Source: Spizellomyces punctatus DAOM BR117 (Eukaryota; Chytridiomycota; Chytridiomycetes; Spizellomycetales; Spizellomycetaceae). From it: 64,000 nt of DNA. How positions within the stretch are numbered: the first letter of the stretch is position 1; each line of letters starts with the position of its first letter. The DNA lies in NCBI RefSeq assembly GCF_000182565.1, contig NW_015971537.1, positions 372,001 through 436,000 on the forward strand. The letters are read 5' to 3'. This document shows, one piece after another, positions 33,707 to 45,210 of this stretch. Made by a program: the position numbers and the translations under genes. The notes under the pieces were generated by a model that was not told where the DNA came from, made no database searches, and saw only the letters and a list, made by a program, of their open reading frames with translations.

Positions 33707-36209
33707 ATGCCCATGAAACATACTACAGAAGACCTGGCAGCCGCAAGGGCCACCAGCACATTTGATGTATCTAAAATGACGGACATCGTTCATGGACCCC
33801 GCAGAGCCAAAACGTTGCGCTTTCTAACAGACCTTGCCAAGAATGATCACATATTGCGCAAGGACGATCGGCCATATCTTGGTAGAACGGAGGTTAGGCT
33901 CTCTGGTGTGGCTAGTAATGCTGCCTATCATAGTCAATAATCTTTTGTTTTGGGACATTTTTCAGCGATTTTATCGATCTATGCAAATTCAGAAGCGATA
34001 CATTGAACTTCGCAATCAATATGGTATTATTCTCGCTTTCCTTTTTGACAGCTTAATCCCAAGGCCAACATGTTTCATTTAGGCTTTGATGTTGAGGAAC
34101 TCATGTATTTTCGGTGGATTTATGACGAATACGCCTTTACGGATCTCCACGAGCTCATGTTTCTTCCGACGCTGCGCGCCCAGGCATCCGCCGAGCAATT
34201 AGCAAAATGGATGCCGGAAGCCGAAAACTTCAAATGGATCGGGTGCTATGCCCAAACGGAATTGGGACATGGGAGCAATGTGAAAGAATTGGAAACTCGG
34301 GCCGTGCTAGATTTGCAGACTGATGAGTGGGTTTTGGACACGCCAACCATTACGGTATAGTACATGTAGTGGTTGAAGGGAAATGCAAAGCCCATCATTA
34401 CAGAATCTTGGGGTAACACATGCTCTTTCACAATGCAGTCTTCGAAATTCTGGATAGGGGCTTTAGGACGAATGGCTACGCATGCAATCCTCATGGCTCA
34501 ACTGGTCATCAAGGGACAATCGTTTGGTAGGTCGATGGTGGTGACTTCTCTTTGCAGGTATCACCCATTTTGACGCCTTGTTTTAACAACCAGGTATCCA
34601 CCCCTTTCTTCTCCCTCTTCGTTCTCTGAAGGATCATACAGTTCTCCCGGGAATTACCATTATGGATATTGGTCCAAAAATTGGTGCAAACTCACAGGAC
34701 AATGGTTTCATGCAACTTAAAGGCGTTCGCATTCCAAGAGAAAATATGCTTATGCGGTATTCGAGGGTCACTCGTGAGGGTGCCTACATCAAGCCGCCGC
34801 ATGATCGTCTCTCTTATGGCACTATGACCTACGTGCGTGTTACACTGGTAGATCAATCCTTCTTTTACCTGTCAAGGGCTGTGACGATCGCTACCCGGTA
34901 CACAGCCGTCCGTCGCCAGAACCGCGATCAGAGTATCAGTGGCATGGATGGAGGAGAGGTTACTGTCATGGATTATGGAATGGTCCAGGTACAAATGTGT
35001 TGCAGCCTGTCACAGTTATGCATGCTGTTTATTGATTGTCTTTACGACATCTTCTAGCATCGTCTCTTCCCTCTCATTGTTTTATCCTACGCTTTTGCAT
35101 TCACAAGAGACAGAATGACTGCCATGTACCATCAAATGATTAAGCAAATTAATGACGGAGACATGAGTATGCTTGCCCAAGTCCATGCAGAATCATCCGG
35201 ACTGAAAAGTTATTGCACACTTGTGGCTGCGGAAGGAATCGAAGAGGCCCGTCGAGTATGCGGAGGGCATGGGTATGCAAGTTTTTCATGTTGCCCGGAA
35301 AGCGGTGCTAAGAGTCAAGTGACCATAACTTGTATCATTAGGTACTCCCAGGCATCTGGAATTCCCGGCTTCTACGGCACTTTCCTTGCCAGCAACACTT
35401 ACGAGGGCGAGAACTACCTATTAACGCAGCAAACAACAAAATATCTTATCCGACAGCTTCGATCCTTCCAATCCAAAAAGACTGGTGATCTCTCCCCGGA
35501 TACTGCATACCTCCAGCGAGCCACTTCCGCCGACTTTGGAAGTGAGAAAATTCAGAGCACAAAGAAAGCAGACCTTGCATCTCGTTCCGTCCAAGCCCAC
35601 GCTCTCGAGCACCGCGCAGCACGTCTCGTCTTGGAGGTAGCCGACATGGATGCGGTATCTGGGCGACGATGGACCGATTTGAATGTGGCCATGGCCCGTG
35701 CCGCTAGGGCACACTCTCAACTGTTCGTGTGGCGAGCATTGGCTGAAAAGGTGGACAGTGTGAAAAGGAGCGGTCCGGAGGAACTCGTGAGCATTTTATC
35801 CGAAATGCGAGACATCTACTTTTTGTGGATTTTGACCGGAGCAGATGCTGGTGATTTCCTTGAGGACGGATATGCGCAAGGTGCTCAAGCGAGAGATCTC
35901 TTGGCGGAAAAATTGAAGAATATGCGCAAAAATGCGGTTGCTCTTGTCGACGCTTTCGACTGGGATGACTATGTGAGCGATTGGCAATTTCCTCAGATCT
36001 GGACCAAATGACCTTGCTGATAAATGTGTTCTTTTCAGGTACTCGACTCTGCATTGGGTAGGTATGACGGAAAAGTCTACGAGGCTCTCATTGAGTTCGC
36101 CAAGAAGGAGCCGCTCAATAAGCAGCCAGTGGTGTTTGGCTATCAGGAAATTGTACGACCGCTGCTTGATGGACAATGTGGAACATACAAACCAAAATCC
36201 CGACTGTAG
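33707..36209 (+). CDS. peroxisomal acyl-CoA oxidase
   Basis: Multi-exon, ATG 33707 (MPMKHTTEDLAAARATSTFD). Blocks in order: GPRRAKTLRFLTDLAKND, RSMQIQKRYIELRN, FDVEELMYFRWIYDEYAFTD, IGCYAQTELGHGSNVKEL (FAD/acyl-CoA site), FKIG-type region EFWIGALGRMATHAI, PGITIMDIGPKIGANSQDNG, then VCGGHG joined across an intron to YSQASGIPGFYGTFLASNTY and the catalytic-glutamate block TYEGEN. It ends in SRL at 36198-36206 before the stop, a type 1 peroxisomal targeting signal. It catalyses the first step of peroxisomal beta-oxidation, making trans-2-enoyl-CoA and H2O2. About eight introns, e.g. 33893-33964 and one near 34026-34081. A few exon borders near 34355-34440 and 34520-34600 are approximate. Confidence 0.93.
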
Positions 36210-36534
36210 ATAGAAGGTTAGATAGAACAGGGTAGCATATTATCGTAGCAAGTACCGTCTATTATCCGACATATTCAAGATCGCGGTTATTTTTTATCGT
36301 AACATGTTCATTCGCTGTGGCCCATCGAACTTGGTCAATCCTTGGCTCCTGGATCGTTATCTTCCATCGGGGAGGTCCCTGCACGAGAGAGTGTGGCGCA
36401 GATGCTGACTGATCGCTCCCCCCGCTTGCGGGAAGCTCATGCCCACGTACCTTTTCTCCCATACCCGGACAAGAGACTTTATTAAGCAGTTCACCTTGTG
36501 CAAATCCTACTTTCCAATATTCTTTGTCAACAAA
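36210..36534. other. short intergenic region
   Basis: 3' flank of the oxidase gene and promoter of the SANT-like gene. No element recognised. Confidence 0.4.
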
Positions 36535-37002
36535 ATGCCAAAAAGGAAACATGAAAACCCAGTCGTCAACTCAGAGTCAGATTCTCCGAGCACTTGGTCC
36601 TCTTTGGATGAAGTACTTGAAGAAAAGGCCAAAGCAGCATCTCCTTCTACTAAAAAGACCAAGCAAGCAAACTCCAGTGATAAGAGAACGGTGCGTTTTC
36701 TTTGTCTGTCGGATTGCTGTATTTTACTTACGTGCCATCATCAGTCGCGGTCTTTCAGCTTCGACGAAGACGAGTTCCTGTTGGATATCGTTCTAGATTT
36801 TCAGGAGAGAAATGGCATAGGCAGTAACGGTCTGTGGCCAGAAGTCAAAAGAAAGTACGACGCAAAGTTTGGTAAATCGTCGGAACAGCTTCGCTCGCGT
36901 TACCGAGTTCTGGCGAAACGTCCTCCCAAAGTAACGAATGGGGTTGAAAAGAACACAAAAGTTGAACATTTAAAGGAAGAAGCAGAAGAGGCGAATAACT
37001 GA
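36535..37002 (+). CDS. small nuclear protein with a SANT/Myb-like domain
   Basis: ATG 36535 (MPKRKHENP). A basic nuclear-type N-terminus with KKTKQANSSDKR is followed by SFSFDEDEFLLDIVLDFQER, GLWPEVKRKYDAKFG and SSEQLRSRYRVLAKRPP, a three-helix pattern with the spaced Trp/Phe residues of SANT/Myb DNA- or histone-binding domains. A 54-base GT-AG intron (36691-36744) is likely because the SANT helix continues smoothly across it. It is a multiple of three with no stop, so retained transcripts would add 18 residues. The spliced product is 137 residues. Target and partner unknown. Confidence 0.7.
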   Translation: MPKRKHENPVVNSESDSPSTWSSLDEVLEEKAKAASPSTKKTKQANSSDKRTVRFLCLSDCCILLTCHHQSRSFSFDEDEFLLDIVLDFQERNGIGSNGLWPEVKRKYDAKFGKSSEQLRSRYRVLAKRPPKVTNGVEKNTKVEHLKEEAEEANN

Positions 37003-38113
37003 CGTGGACTAGGGTTATCGCCCTTTTGCGGGATGTTTTGAAAATTGTATGGATTGCTTGTAGCATCTATCGGTTTTGGTGTAGCTTTGTAGAAACGAGT
37101 GTGTCTTGCAGCTTATAGTTCGAAAGATGTAGCACTTTACTGCTGGAAATATACTGTATATCCTAGCTTTTTCATCTTTGAACTTGTCTGTAGTTGCCAA
37201 TTCCAAGCAGAGTGTAAAGTGCATGTTTTGTTTATACTCGTCCATCTTCCGTAATCTGTCCATATATGGTTATATGACCGTGTTCTAGAAGGCTGCGGCT
37301 GAGTTCGACGCTCACGGGAACAGAGGAGCAGGTCACCATCAAAAGTTGGTCCGCAGTCTGCTCTTCTTGCGGGAATTTTCTTGGCTCATTTACTTGACAT
37401 TTTCCACCGCCATTAGACGTTTGCGCTCTTCCGTTCCTTACCTCCCGTTCGCCGGTCGTCGTTCACATCCACCTGGGTGCCCGCCTCGCCTCTCACCACC
37501 ATCTACAACTATTGACAGGTTGTCGAACTATCAAAGTTGCCCAATTTAGTCCAGACCCTGGACCAACTTTAGGCTCTGTAAAGATTGTTTACGGTCCATC
37601 GTTTTAGTCACTCTCTTGACGAACGGCTATTCTCTTTCAACCTCAATTTGAAGACGGATCTGTTTCGTCATTTTTTGACATTTCCCTCTGCCAACCGACA
37701 CGAAACTGGCGAGCGTCAAAGAATTTTGGTTCGCAATTGTCTGGGAAAACAAACGTGAGTTATTGATTATTCTTGTGCGCAATGGTGAATTTCAGATGGC
37801 AGATGGTGTTCTGCACACATTATCTGGCATTGCATTTCTGTGGGACAACTCGGGCATGGTCAAGGCTGGGGTGTCCAGGCACAGGTCTCTGTGGTCCTAA
37901 AAGTACAATAGCCAGCAACCTGCTCATGTAAAGGCGTATTTTCTTTTCAATCCGAACTTTTTTGTGCTGAAGCATCGGCCCAACCCTAAAAGAGCCCTGG
38001 CGGGCTGTGTGGTTGACGATTACGGGATCCCCGCCTCCGAGCCACCTTCTTTTACGCGTTCCTTTTGTTTGTTGGGGGACTCGCTTCTACAAAAAGTCGT
38101 GTGGCCTGGCCCG
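37003..38113. other. long intergenic region upstream of the Atos-like gene
   Basis: About 1.1 kb, pyrimidine-rich around 37380-37700, with short unconvincing open frames. No domain, repeat or RNA gene recognised. It probably holds the upstream control region of the Atos-like gene and the 3' end of the SANT-like gene. Confidence 0.4.
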
Positions 38114-38264
38114 CTTTATAAACGTCATCATTTCAATGGTTGGCTGTTGGCTGACAGTTATGTCTAACTCTCCTAGCAAATTCTCCGCCTTTCATCTCGA
38201 CTACGCGGTCCTAATCGAGAAAGCGCTTTCAAGTCCTCGCTCCGAGCAGTGCTGGCCAGGCTGA
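38114..38264 (+). promoter_or_regulatory. putative TATA box with upstream ORF
   Basis: CTTTATAAACG at about 38115-38123 is a good TATA element. An ATG at 38160 opens a 34-codon frame (MSNSPSKFSAFHLDYAVLIE and on) that ends at TGA 38262-38264, 104 bases before the main ATG at 38368. If transcription starts some 30 bases after the TATA element, this uORF lies in the leader and could reduce or regulate translation. This is a sequence-only reading. Confidence 0.4.
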
Positions 38265-38367
38265 CGAAGAGCTTGTATCACGCCGCTTAGCGAGTTCACC
38301 GAGGCGCGTATTCGCCGCTGGTTCCTCCTGTGCATATTCCAAACGCAACCCTCGTACCAGCGCCTCC

Positions 38368-40964
38368 ATGCCGATGCAAGTGTATGAAGAAAGTGTCTCG
38401 GCGTCGGATAGTCCGTCATGGGGAAGTGTGATAGCTCAAGGAGCTTTGCCCGACCAAGAATGCGGAGTGCCATATCAAAGGGTCATGGAATTTATCTCAA
38501 AAATCGGTCAAGTAGTACTGCGTGCCCGTGTAGCTGTTCGAGACGAAAGCAAAGTTAGTCTGCAGCAGCGACAACTCCAGGAGCAGCAACGCAGGATAGA
38601 TTTAAAGTTGGCTGCCACTGGCATGCATCGGCCACCGCCAGTACCTTCCGCTACTCGACCTCCAGGTCATCATTTCGATTCAGCCTCTGTTACGCACAAT
38701 GCCTTGTTGACTTTGCTGCGGCATACTGAATTTTGGCGAACCAGCATGCCGGTCAACGTAGACATTTACCTTGGAGAGAGTCGGATCTTGTTGGAGCGAT
38801 GGGTTATATCATACGAATCTAGGTTGGTGTCTCACACGGATGCCGTATGGCTGCCCTATTGTCCTTTGGCTAAGTTGTCCCCTTTCCACCATACAGTGAG
38901 CAGATAACCTCGACTGAGGACAGCTCGTCGTTCGTTGACAAACGACGGGAGGATTTGACGGACTTGATTCTTCTTGTCCAGTCGCTTTACTCGTACATTC
39001 GGCTGATGCCACTGCACGCAATTTTAACAGAGGGAAAGGTTGACAAACATGATCTCCGCTACTGCATTTCAACGGCGGATGGATATCCGCTGTCTCCTGT
39101 GTCAGATGATGAGGACGATACCGATGACCATCTTCGCGCGGAGTCACGTTCTACAGCTTCTGAGCGATTGGACTATTTTACACCTGCACGCAATAGTCAT
39201 GGATTGTCGCTTCCGATAGTAGCCTTTGATGCGGCTGCCAAATTGAAAGTCTATAAATTTCGGTCCGCTTCAACTGGGTCTCATGGAAAGTTGCATTTGT
39301 CGGCGGTTTATGATTCGAGTGTTGCGGGCATGATCGCAGTTGGTGGCAGGCGAGCAGCAAGTCCTGTGAAGTCACCAGTGAAGGCTGGGTCGCGCCCAGA
39401 AAGCGGTCATGCAATGAAGGTTAGTACTTGTCGGGATGAACGTCGTAACGCAGTGATCTTAAAGACTGAACGGTATTGTGGTTCAGAGTACGTCAGAGGG
39501 AGACTTAACGGCTGGGAAACCAAAGGATGACTATTCTGTTGGAAAACCCCCACGACCATCTTCGGAACCTCCTCGCGGTCGTCGTAGCTCATCATCACTT
39601 GGCAGTCCTTTTCCCAGCCCTACCATGCAGAGACGTGTTTTAGGGTTGGCCCAATGGAAACTGTCGAGTACTGAGCGCCCAAGACCTGTTTCCGGTTTGG
39701 GATTGTCAGATAGCGCGCGGCAGGTTACCGAAGGCGGTCTGTTGTTCTCAGGGACAAACTGGGCCGCTGGGACTCCTGGTGCAACGCCGGAGCTGCCAGT
39801 AGAACTCAGCACTCAAGGTCCTGAGAAGGCAGACCACTCCGATCGTTCAAGGCCAGTGGGAATACCTTTTGCGGAACCCATTCGGGATGGTCAAAGTCCA
39901 CCCAAGAATCGTAAACCAGATCTTCGCCTCCAAATCCCTACCATAACAACAACTGCACCCATCGACCATCTGGACGACAACAACATCTCACGCACTGCAA
40001 CTACAACAACCCTCCGTTCCATCAACATTCCTCTATCGTCGTCACGTCCGTCATATCCCCATCTCTTCGCGTCCCAATCTAGTAGCACAACTCCGTCGGA
40101 ACTTTGCGGCTCATTCGTCGGGTCATATGAAGAGTCAATCCTCTCTGGGAGAATGTCCACTCTACCCTCAAAACCGATTCGTTTCCAAGCTGAAATTGGT
40201 GTGGTTGGATTCGGAAAATGTGCATCCAGAAGCCTACGTTGTCCTCCGCATGTTAGTGTCGAGTTTGATGCGTTTTTCTACGAGGTTGGGGAGGATGAAG
40301 TGTTAACTCCGTATGTGGGATTTGTGGAAATCGGGGAAGCAAAACGTAAAAGGGAGAAGGCCGATGACGGTGGTGCGGGAGATGCGAATGGTCAAGATGA
40401 AGACAAGAAACGTGAATCAAAGACTAAAATCAGCGGCTATAGGATTCCACCCAAGGGTCAATTGCAAATCGTACGTATAGTAGTTGAAATCTCAATTAAG
40501 CATTGCTATCTGAGGGTTAATATTTATTACACGTATAGTTGATAAAGAACCCAGCACGAACAGCCATCAAACTCTTCCTCCTCCCCTACGACTTTCAGGA
40601 CATGCCTAACAATAGCAAGACTTTCCTCCGCCAAAAATCTTACACTGTCCCATCTGCCACTTCCGCTTCATCCAAGTCTCCCAATGTACAATCCGATCAT
40701 CATCCCCACCCTCATCTCCGCTACGCTATTCATGTACCCGTCTTCCGAACAGAGAAAGGTCGAGTGTATGTCGGACCGTCTTTGAGAGTGGTGTTCTCGC
40801 ATAGGGCGCTGGATGGGGATGAGAAAGTTTTGGTTGTCAGTGAGGATCTGGGTGTCGGCGATGGCAAGTATGTCAAGGAGGCTGCTGCGAGCAAGCTTGA
40901 TTCCTGCAGGGAGAAGCAGACTACCGAGGAGGGAGATAAAGTATGGCAAAGTGGCTTTCGATGA
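38368..40964 (+). CDS. Atos/FAM214-family protein
   Basis: Four exons in phase: 38368-38822, 38897-39419, 39487-40470, 40539-40964; 795 residues. The N-terminal part has SKIGQVVLRARVAV, FWRTSMPVNVDIYLGESRIL and LLERWVISYES. The middle is disordered. The conserved Atos domain starts at CGSFVGSYEESILSGRMST (residues about 562-580). The C-terminal domain, once called chromosome segregation during meiosis, reads IGVVGFGKCASRSLRCPPH, GYRIPPKGQLQILIKNP, KTFLRQKSY and RYAIHVPVFRTEKGRVYVGP. Animal Atos proteins act in the nucleus as transcription regulators (immune-cell invasion in flies), and fungal relatives have been linked to meiosis. No enzyme motif. Domain order and hallmark motifs make the family call firm; the role here is unknown. 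Confidence 0.85.
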
Positions 40965-41278
40965 AAGGGTGTGAAGTGCTAGGTTGGTTGGATGGCTGAT
41001 ACACAGACCTGCGTCCTTGGTGGACGTAGTGCTTTACGAGGGATACCACTTTCTTCTCGCCCCCCTCCTTTCATCTTGTAGTATTCATGCAATACCCCCA
41101 GCTGATATTTTTTTGAGTATAATCTGTTTCGAAGTGCTGCAAAAGGGTTGTATATAAGATTTGCCTCAACAGAGTCCGATTGGAGCTTAATAGTGTTATC
41201 AACTAGAGGTTTATTTTATTATACAAGAAAAGAACAAGTGAACAGCAAAATCAAATCTCATCCATTGAGGCCTAGCTA
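40965..41278. other. convergent 3' intergenic region
   Basis: Between the 3' ends of the Atos-like gene (+) and the CPSF73 gene (-). No element recognised beyond T-rich tracts near 41107. Confidence 0.4.
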
Positions 41279-44200
41279 TCATATTGCCCATGTCTCCCCA
41301 ACTGGTCTAAGAGTTCTCCATACTCTTTGTACCACTGAATAAACTCTCCGCCGCAGGTCTTCGGATCGGGATGATACCGTCTAAAGGGCCGAAGTCGAAT
41401 CAGTTTCGATTACGCACTCTGATCCGGTATTATCATACGATGTGGATTTGTTAATACTTACCACATGACTTCTTGGTTGATCTAATTTGTCCCCATACTT
41501 GATGTACTCCACTGTGGCAACAGCAGTTTCCCCATCCAATGTAATAGTCCATTTTGCAATAACATTTGGTGTGGATGTGACTACTGCATCTGACTTTGAC
41601 GTCCCATCTATTTCTTCTGTACCCAGAATGGGTGCAGTCTCTTTGGGTGACTTTTCGGGTTCTTCAGCGGGCTTTGCGGCATCTTCACCGTCATTCGCCA
41701 GCTGCACGGCGTCGTCGCCGAATTGTCGTGCGAGAAACATGGTTGCATACTCGACGGCACTGGTGAAATCGATTTTGCCTGGTCTGGCTTCAACGTCCGC
41801 TTCTGACTCAGACTCAGTTGATTCCGCATTGTCCTGTGGAACTTCCGGCTGCTCGGGGTTTGAGATTGCGATGTCAGCATCTTCAGCGTCGTCTTCAGTT
41901 TTGACCACTTTTTCTTCGGCCGCGCCGTCGTCAGCCGCTGTTTCAAGTTTTGCTACATTTTTAGTGTCATGTTCATTCTCGTCAATGTTTCCACCATCCA
42001 CCGCAGGCGCTGCTTTGCCTACATCGTCGGTAGCCTCTTCAATTGGCTCCAGTTCTGTGATTTTATCGCTCGTTTCATGATGGTGATGGTGCCCATGGGA
42101 TCCTTTTGTAGCTGTTTAATGGAAGGGACTGTATTAATACCAGACAACAAGGTTCAAACCCAATTACGCAACAAATTTATCCATACCTTTCACACTCGCA
42201 GGGCTACTTTCAGCTTGTGCAATGATTGCCACAATAGAATCAGCGATCATGTCATTCACAGCATTGCCCTCCCACTCCAACGTATATCTCCTTAAATCCG
42301 GCGACTGAGTGACCTTGACCGTATCAAACACTCTGAAGCTCCTTTTTCCCGTTTCCTCTATACTTCCATACATCATTTCCAGGTGCCATTTAACCAGACC
42401 TAGGGGAGCACGACAGGGTATTGTTTGGCGTTGCTCGAGTGTGGCGGGCACGAGATCAGTAAAAGAGGGTAGGTCAGACGGTGCGAGGAGATGGTATGTG
42501 AAGTCGCGACAGACAAGAATGCCGCTGAGCGGTGTGTTTGGGAGCGGGGTTTGGGACGCTAAAATACCAATTGTCTAGATATGATGGTCAGCTATGCATG
42601 CAGGGAAACAGAAAGAACAAGAACTGACCTTTGCCATTTTCTCTCCACGAAAATACAGCTCTACTGTTTCGCAGTTTTTTGGTGTATGGATGTGCAGTGG
42701 AACTTCTCGCTCTGCGTATCGGCTTTGTAACGCACTGCGCAAACGGCCCATCTCATTTGAGTCGCCATGTACGAGGATCTAAGGGTAGACACATAATAAT
42801 AGTGTCAAGATCCCAGGCGACACCGCTGCCTGAAACGATGACATGCTCTTAGATTGAAGGGAACGTACCAAATTGGGGGCTCCGACTTCCTCAATGAAAG
42901 CAGAGTTTTCCCTGTAATCCACATGTGCCGAAAACGAGATGTATTCTACCGACAAGCGGAGTGGGAGCTTTGCACCCGACATGGACACAATCTCGTCCGG
43001 TTGGGATAAGATTTGCTGAAAGGCACATGAGAACGCAAATGTACATAAGTATCTGTACAAAGGAAGTTTCTCTTCGCAGCAAAGATACTCCACTCTCTCA
43101 TCTCTTACCTTTCCTAATGTCCCTTCCACGACGTAACCTGGAATGATCACGCCGTTCCGTTTATCAACACACCACAGCTCTAAAAGCTCCCTGGAGAGAC
43201 CATTCTGCGATGCAAATCATGTAAGAGTTAATTCACTGCAGAAACTTGGAGGAGACGGCAGAACAGCAGCAAAGGGAGACGCCTCTTAGAGATCTCACCT
43301 GCAACATCCCTGGACTCGCCATCATGACGCATGGCCCCACGTCATCAAAATGTGACATACTCTTCAGATTGCTAATGTGTTTGAACTGAAATGGATTGCT
43401 AATCTTCACTTGCTGCCGAATCCGTGCATTCATCATGTTTGTATAGGTTTGATATACGGTCATGCACTTCTTGGCCAAGCTTGATGCATAGTAAATTGGA
43501 ACATTATGTAACTCGGGGTGAGCCTGCCAGTATTCGTCCAAAATGAGCAACAGCTCTTGGGCACGTCCGAGAGCAAACACTGGGAGAAGACATCGACCTC
43601 CTCGTTGGACGACATCGTGAACGAGTCGGGTGAACCGGGCTTCGCGCTCCACGCGAGGTTCGTGAGACTGGACTCCATAGGTCGACTCACAAATTAATAC
43701 TTCGGGAGTGACGTTTGGTGGCTTTTCCGCCGCCATCAAATGACGATCTTCTTCACGGGAGTAGTCGCCAGTATATAGGACACGTACGCCCGCAATTTCA
43801 ATTAGGAACATTGCGGCGCCGAGAACATGGCCTGCATTGTAGGGCGTGAATCGGATGCCTTCCACCTCGACTTCCTGGTGATAATCAACAACTTCAATTT
43901 TCTCGTAACTCCGTAACAGGTCTTGCTCATCGTAGAGTTGGTCTTCGGCAGAGAGATTGCTTTTTAATGAAAGCTACAAAGTCAGCTAACTTCCTTTCAG
44001 AGAATGGAATGGGTGAAGGCTCTCGCACCTGATTTTGACGTAGTCAGACAAGAGCCATTTGTAAATTGCCTTGGTAGGATGCGTCATGAAAACTCGGCCC
44101 TTGAAGGTTGTCTTCATAAATACAAAAGGAACAGCCCCATTAGAATCTTGCACAGCAAAAAAAAAGCACAAACAGAGTCCACACAGGGTTTAACAATATT

Positions 44201-44835
44201 TTATTAAAACTTCTTTTCACGGAGACAAAGTATAATAGGTACACATAAGGTTGCCGGCCAGGTAATAGGACACGTATATGCTCCCCATATTTAACCTGAC
44301 AAGGTAACTCTTTGCAAAGATCCACCCGCTCCCCTTCCCCTTTAAGGAGGACTGACTTGGCTATATAACGCGCAGTCCTCACCTTTTCCATAAAGTATGG
44401 TAACGCCGCTGCATGATCAACATGAAAGCTGCGCAACAAAACATTTAATCACTGTCCACTTTCACCTAAACATCTGTCTCCGACTGCAATATTAAGAACG
44501 CTTACTGGCTGATGAGCAAAACGTCGATTGTGGACGGATCAACTTCATCGAGGAAAGGAAGTGCTGCAAGGCCGTTGTATGCCGGATGGAGACCACAGTC
44601 GAGCTACAGGAGAGATTACCATCAATATGTCGCTGTCGCAGAGAGTCAAGAAAGGAAGTCAACCCAGAGCATCTCTGTGAAGACTGACCATAATTGTCTT
44701 TCCCTTATACTCCAACAACAAACAACTCCGTCCCACTTCCTGTCCCGCACCAAGAGGCGTAAGCCTCATAATGTCCCCTTCGTCGCCAACTGGGACTGGA
44801 GTCGGAGCATCCTTGCGCTTCGACGCAGAAGCCAT
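41279..44835 (-). CDS. YSH1: CPSF73/Ysh1, pre-mRNA 3' end processing endonuclease
   Basis: Multi-exon, ATG 44835 ([20 protein letters not shown]). The metallo-beta-lactamase domain has [20 protein letters not shown], and the zinc motif [13 protein letters not shown] whose first His codon is split by an intron (CA/C) near 44430-44508. It continues with [31 protein letters not shown], the beta-CASP domain with ICESTYG and [16 protein letters not shown], and [13 protein letters not shown] last His motif region is [13 protein letters not shown]. The C-terminal domain is [17 protein letters not shown] to [11 protein letters not shown]. It is followed by an acidic exon starting [13 protein letters not shown], with [20 protein letters not shown], and a probable final exon ending at TGA 41279. 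It is the cutter of the CPSF complex in nuclear cleavage and polyadenylation. The last exon is inferred. Confidence 0.92.
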
Positions 44836-45180
44836 GTTTTCGAGCACGGCTTGAGCTGGCCAGGGAATGTACAAACGGTGCAAATGAAGGTTGAGACGAG
44901 ATTACGTGGACCCGTGCAGCGTTGCCATGACCATAGTTGCCATGACCACAGTTGCGTAAAGGCTGCTAGATCCGTCACCGTCATCATAGTGGTCGTGAAC
45001 GAATGACAAGTCAAGAAAACATTTGAATTCAGCCGGTGATATCCTGGTGTCATTGATATATGGTTGGCTTATCTCGGATACCGCCAAGATAGCAAGTTGA
45101 CAGACTAAGACAAAAGGAAGGAATCCCTAAAGAGAGAGCAGAATCAAAGCCTAGACAAAGATCGAAAGACGTAAACACCC
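44836..45180. other. CPSF73 upstream region
   Basis: Promoter side of CPSF73 and left flank of the retroelement remnant. A 15-base unit (ATGACCATAGTTGCC and ATGACCACAGTTGCG) is repeated in tandem near 44928-44957. No gene seen. Confidence 0.4.
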
Positions 45181-45210
45181 TCAAGCAAGAGCTGAAGCGG
45201 AACCCACAGA

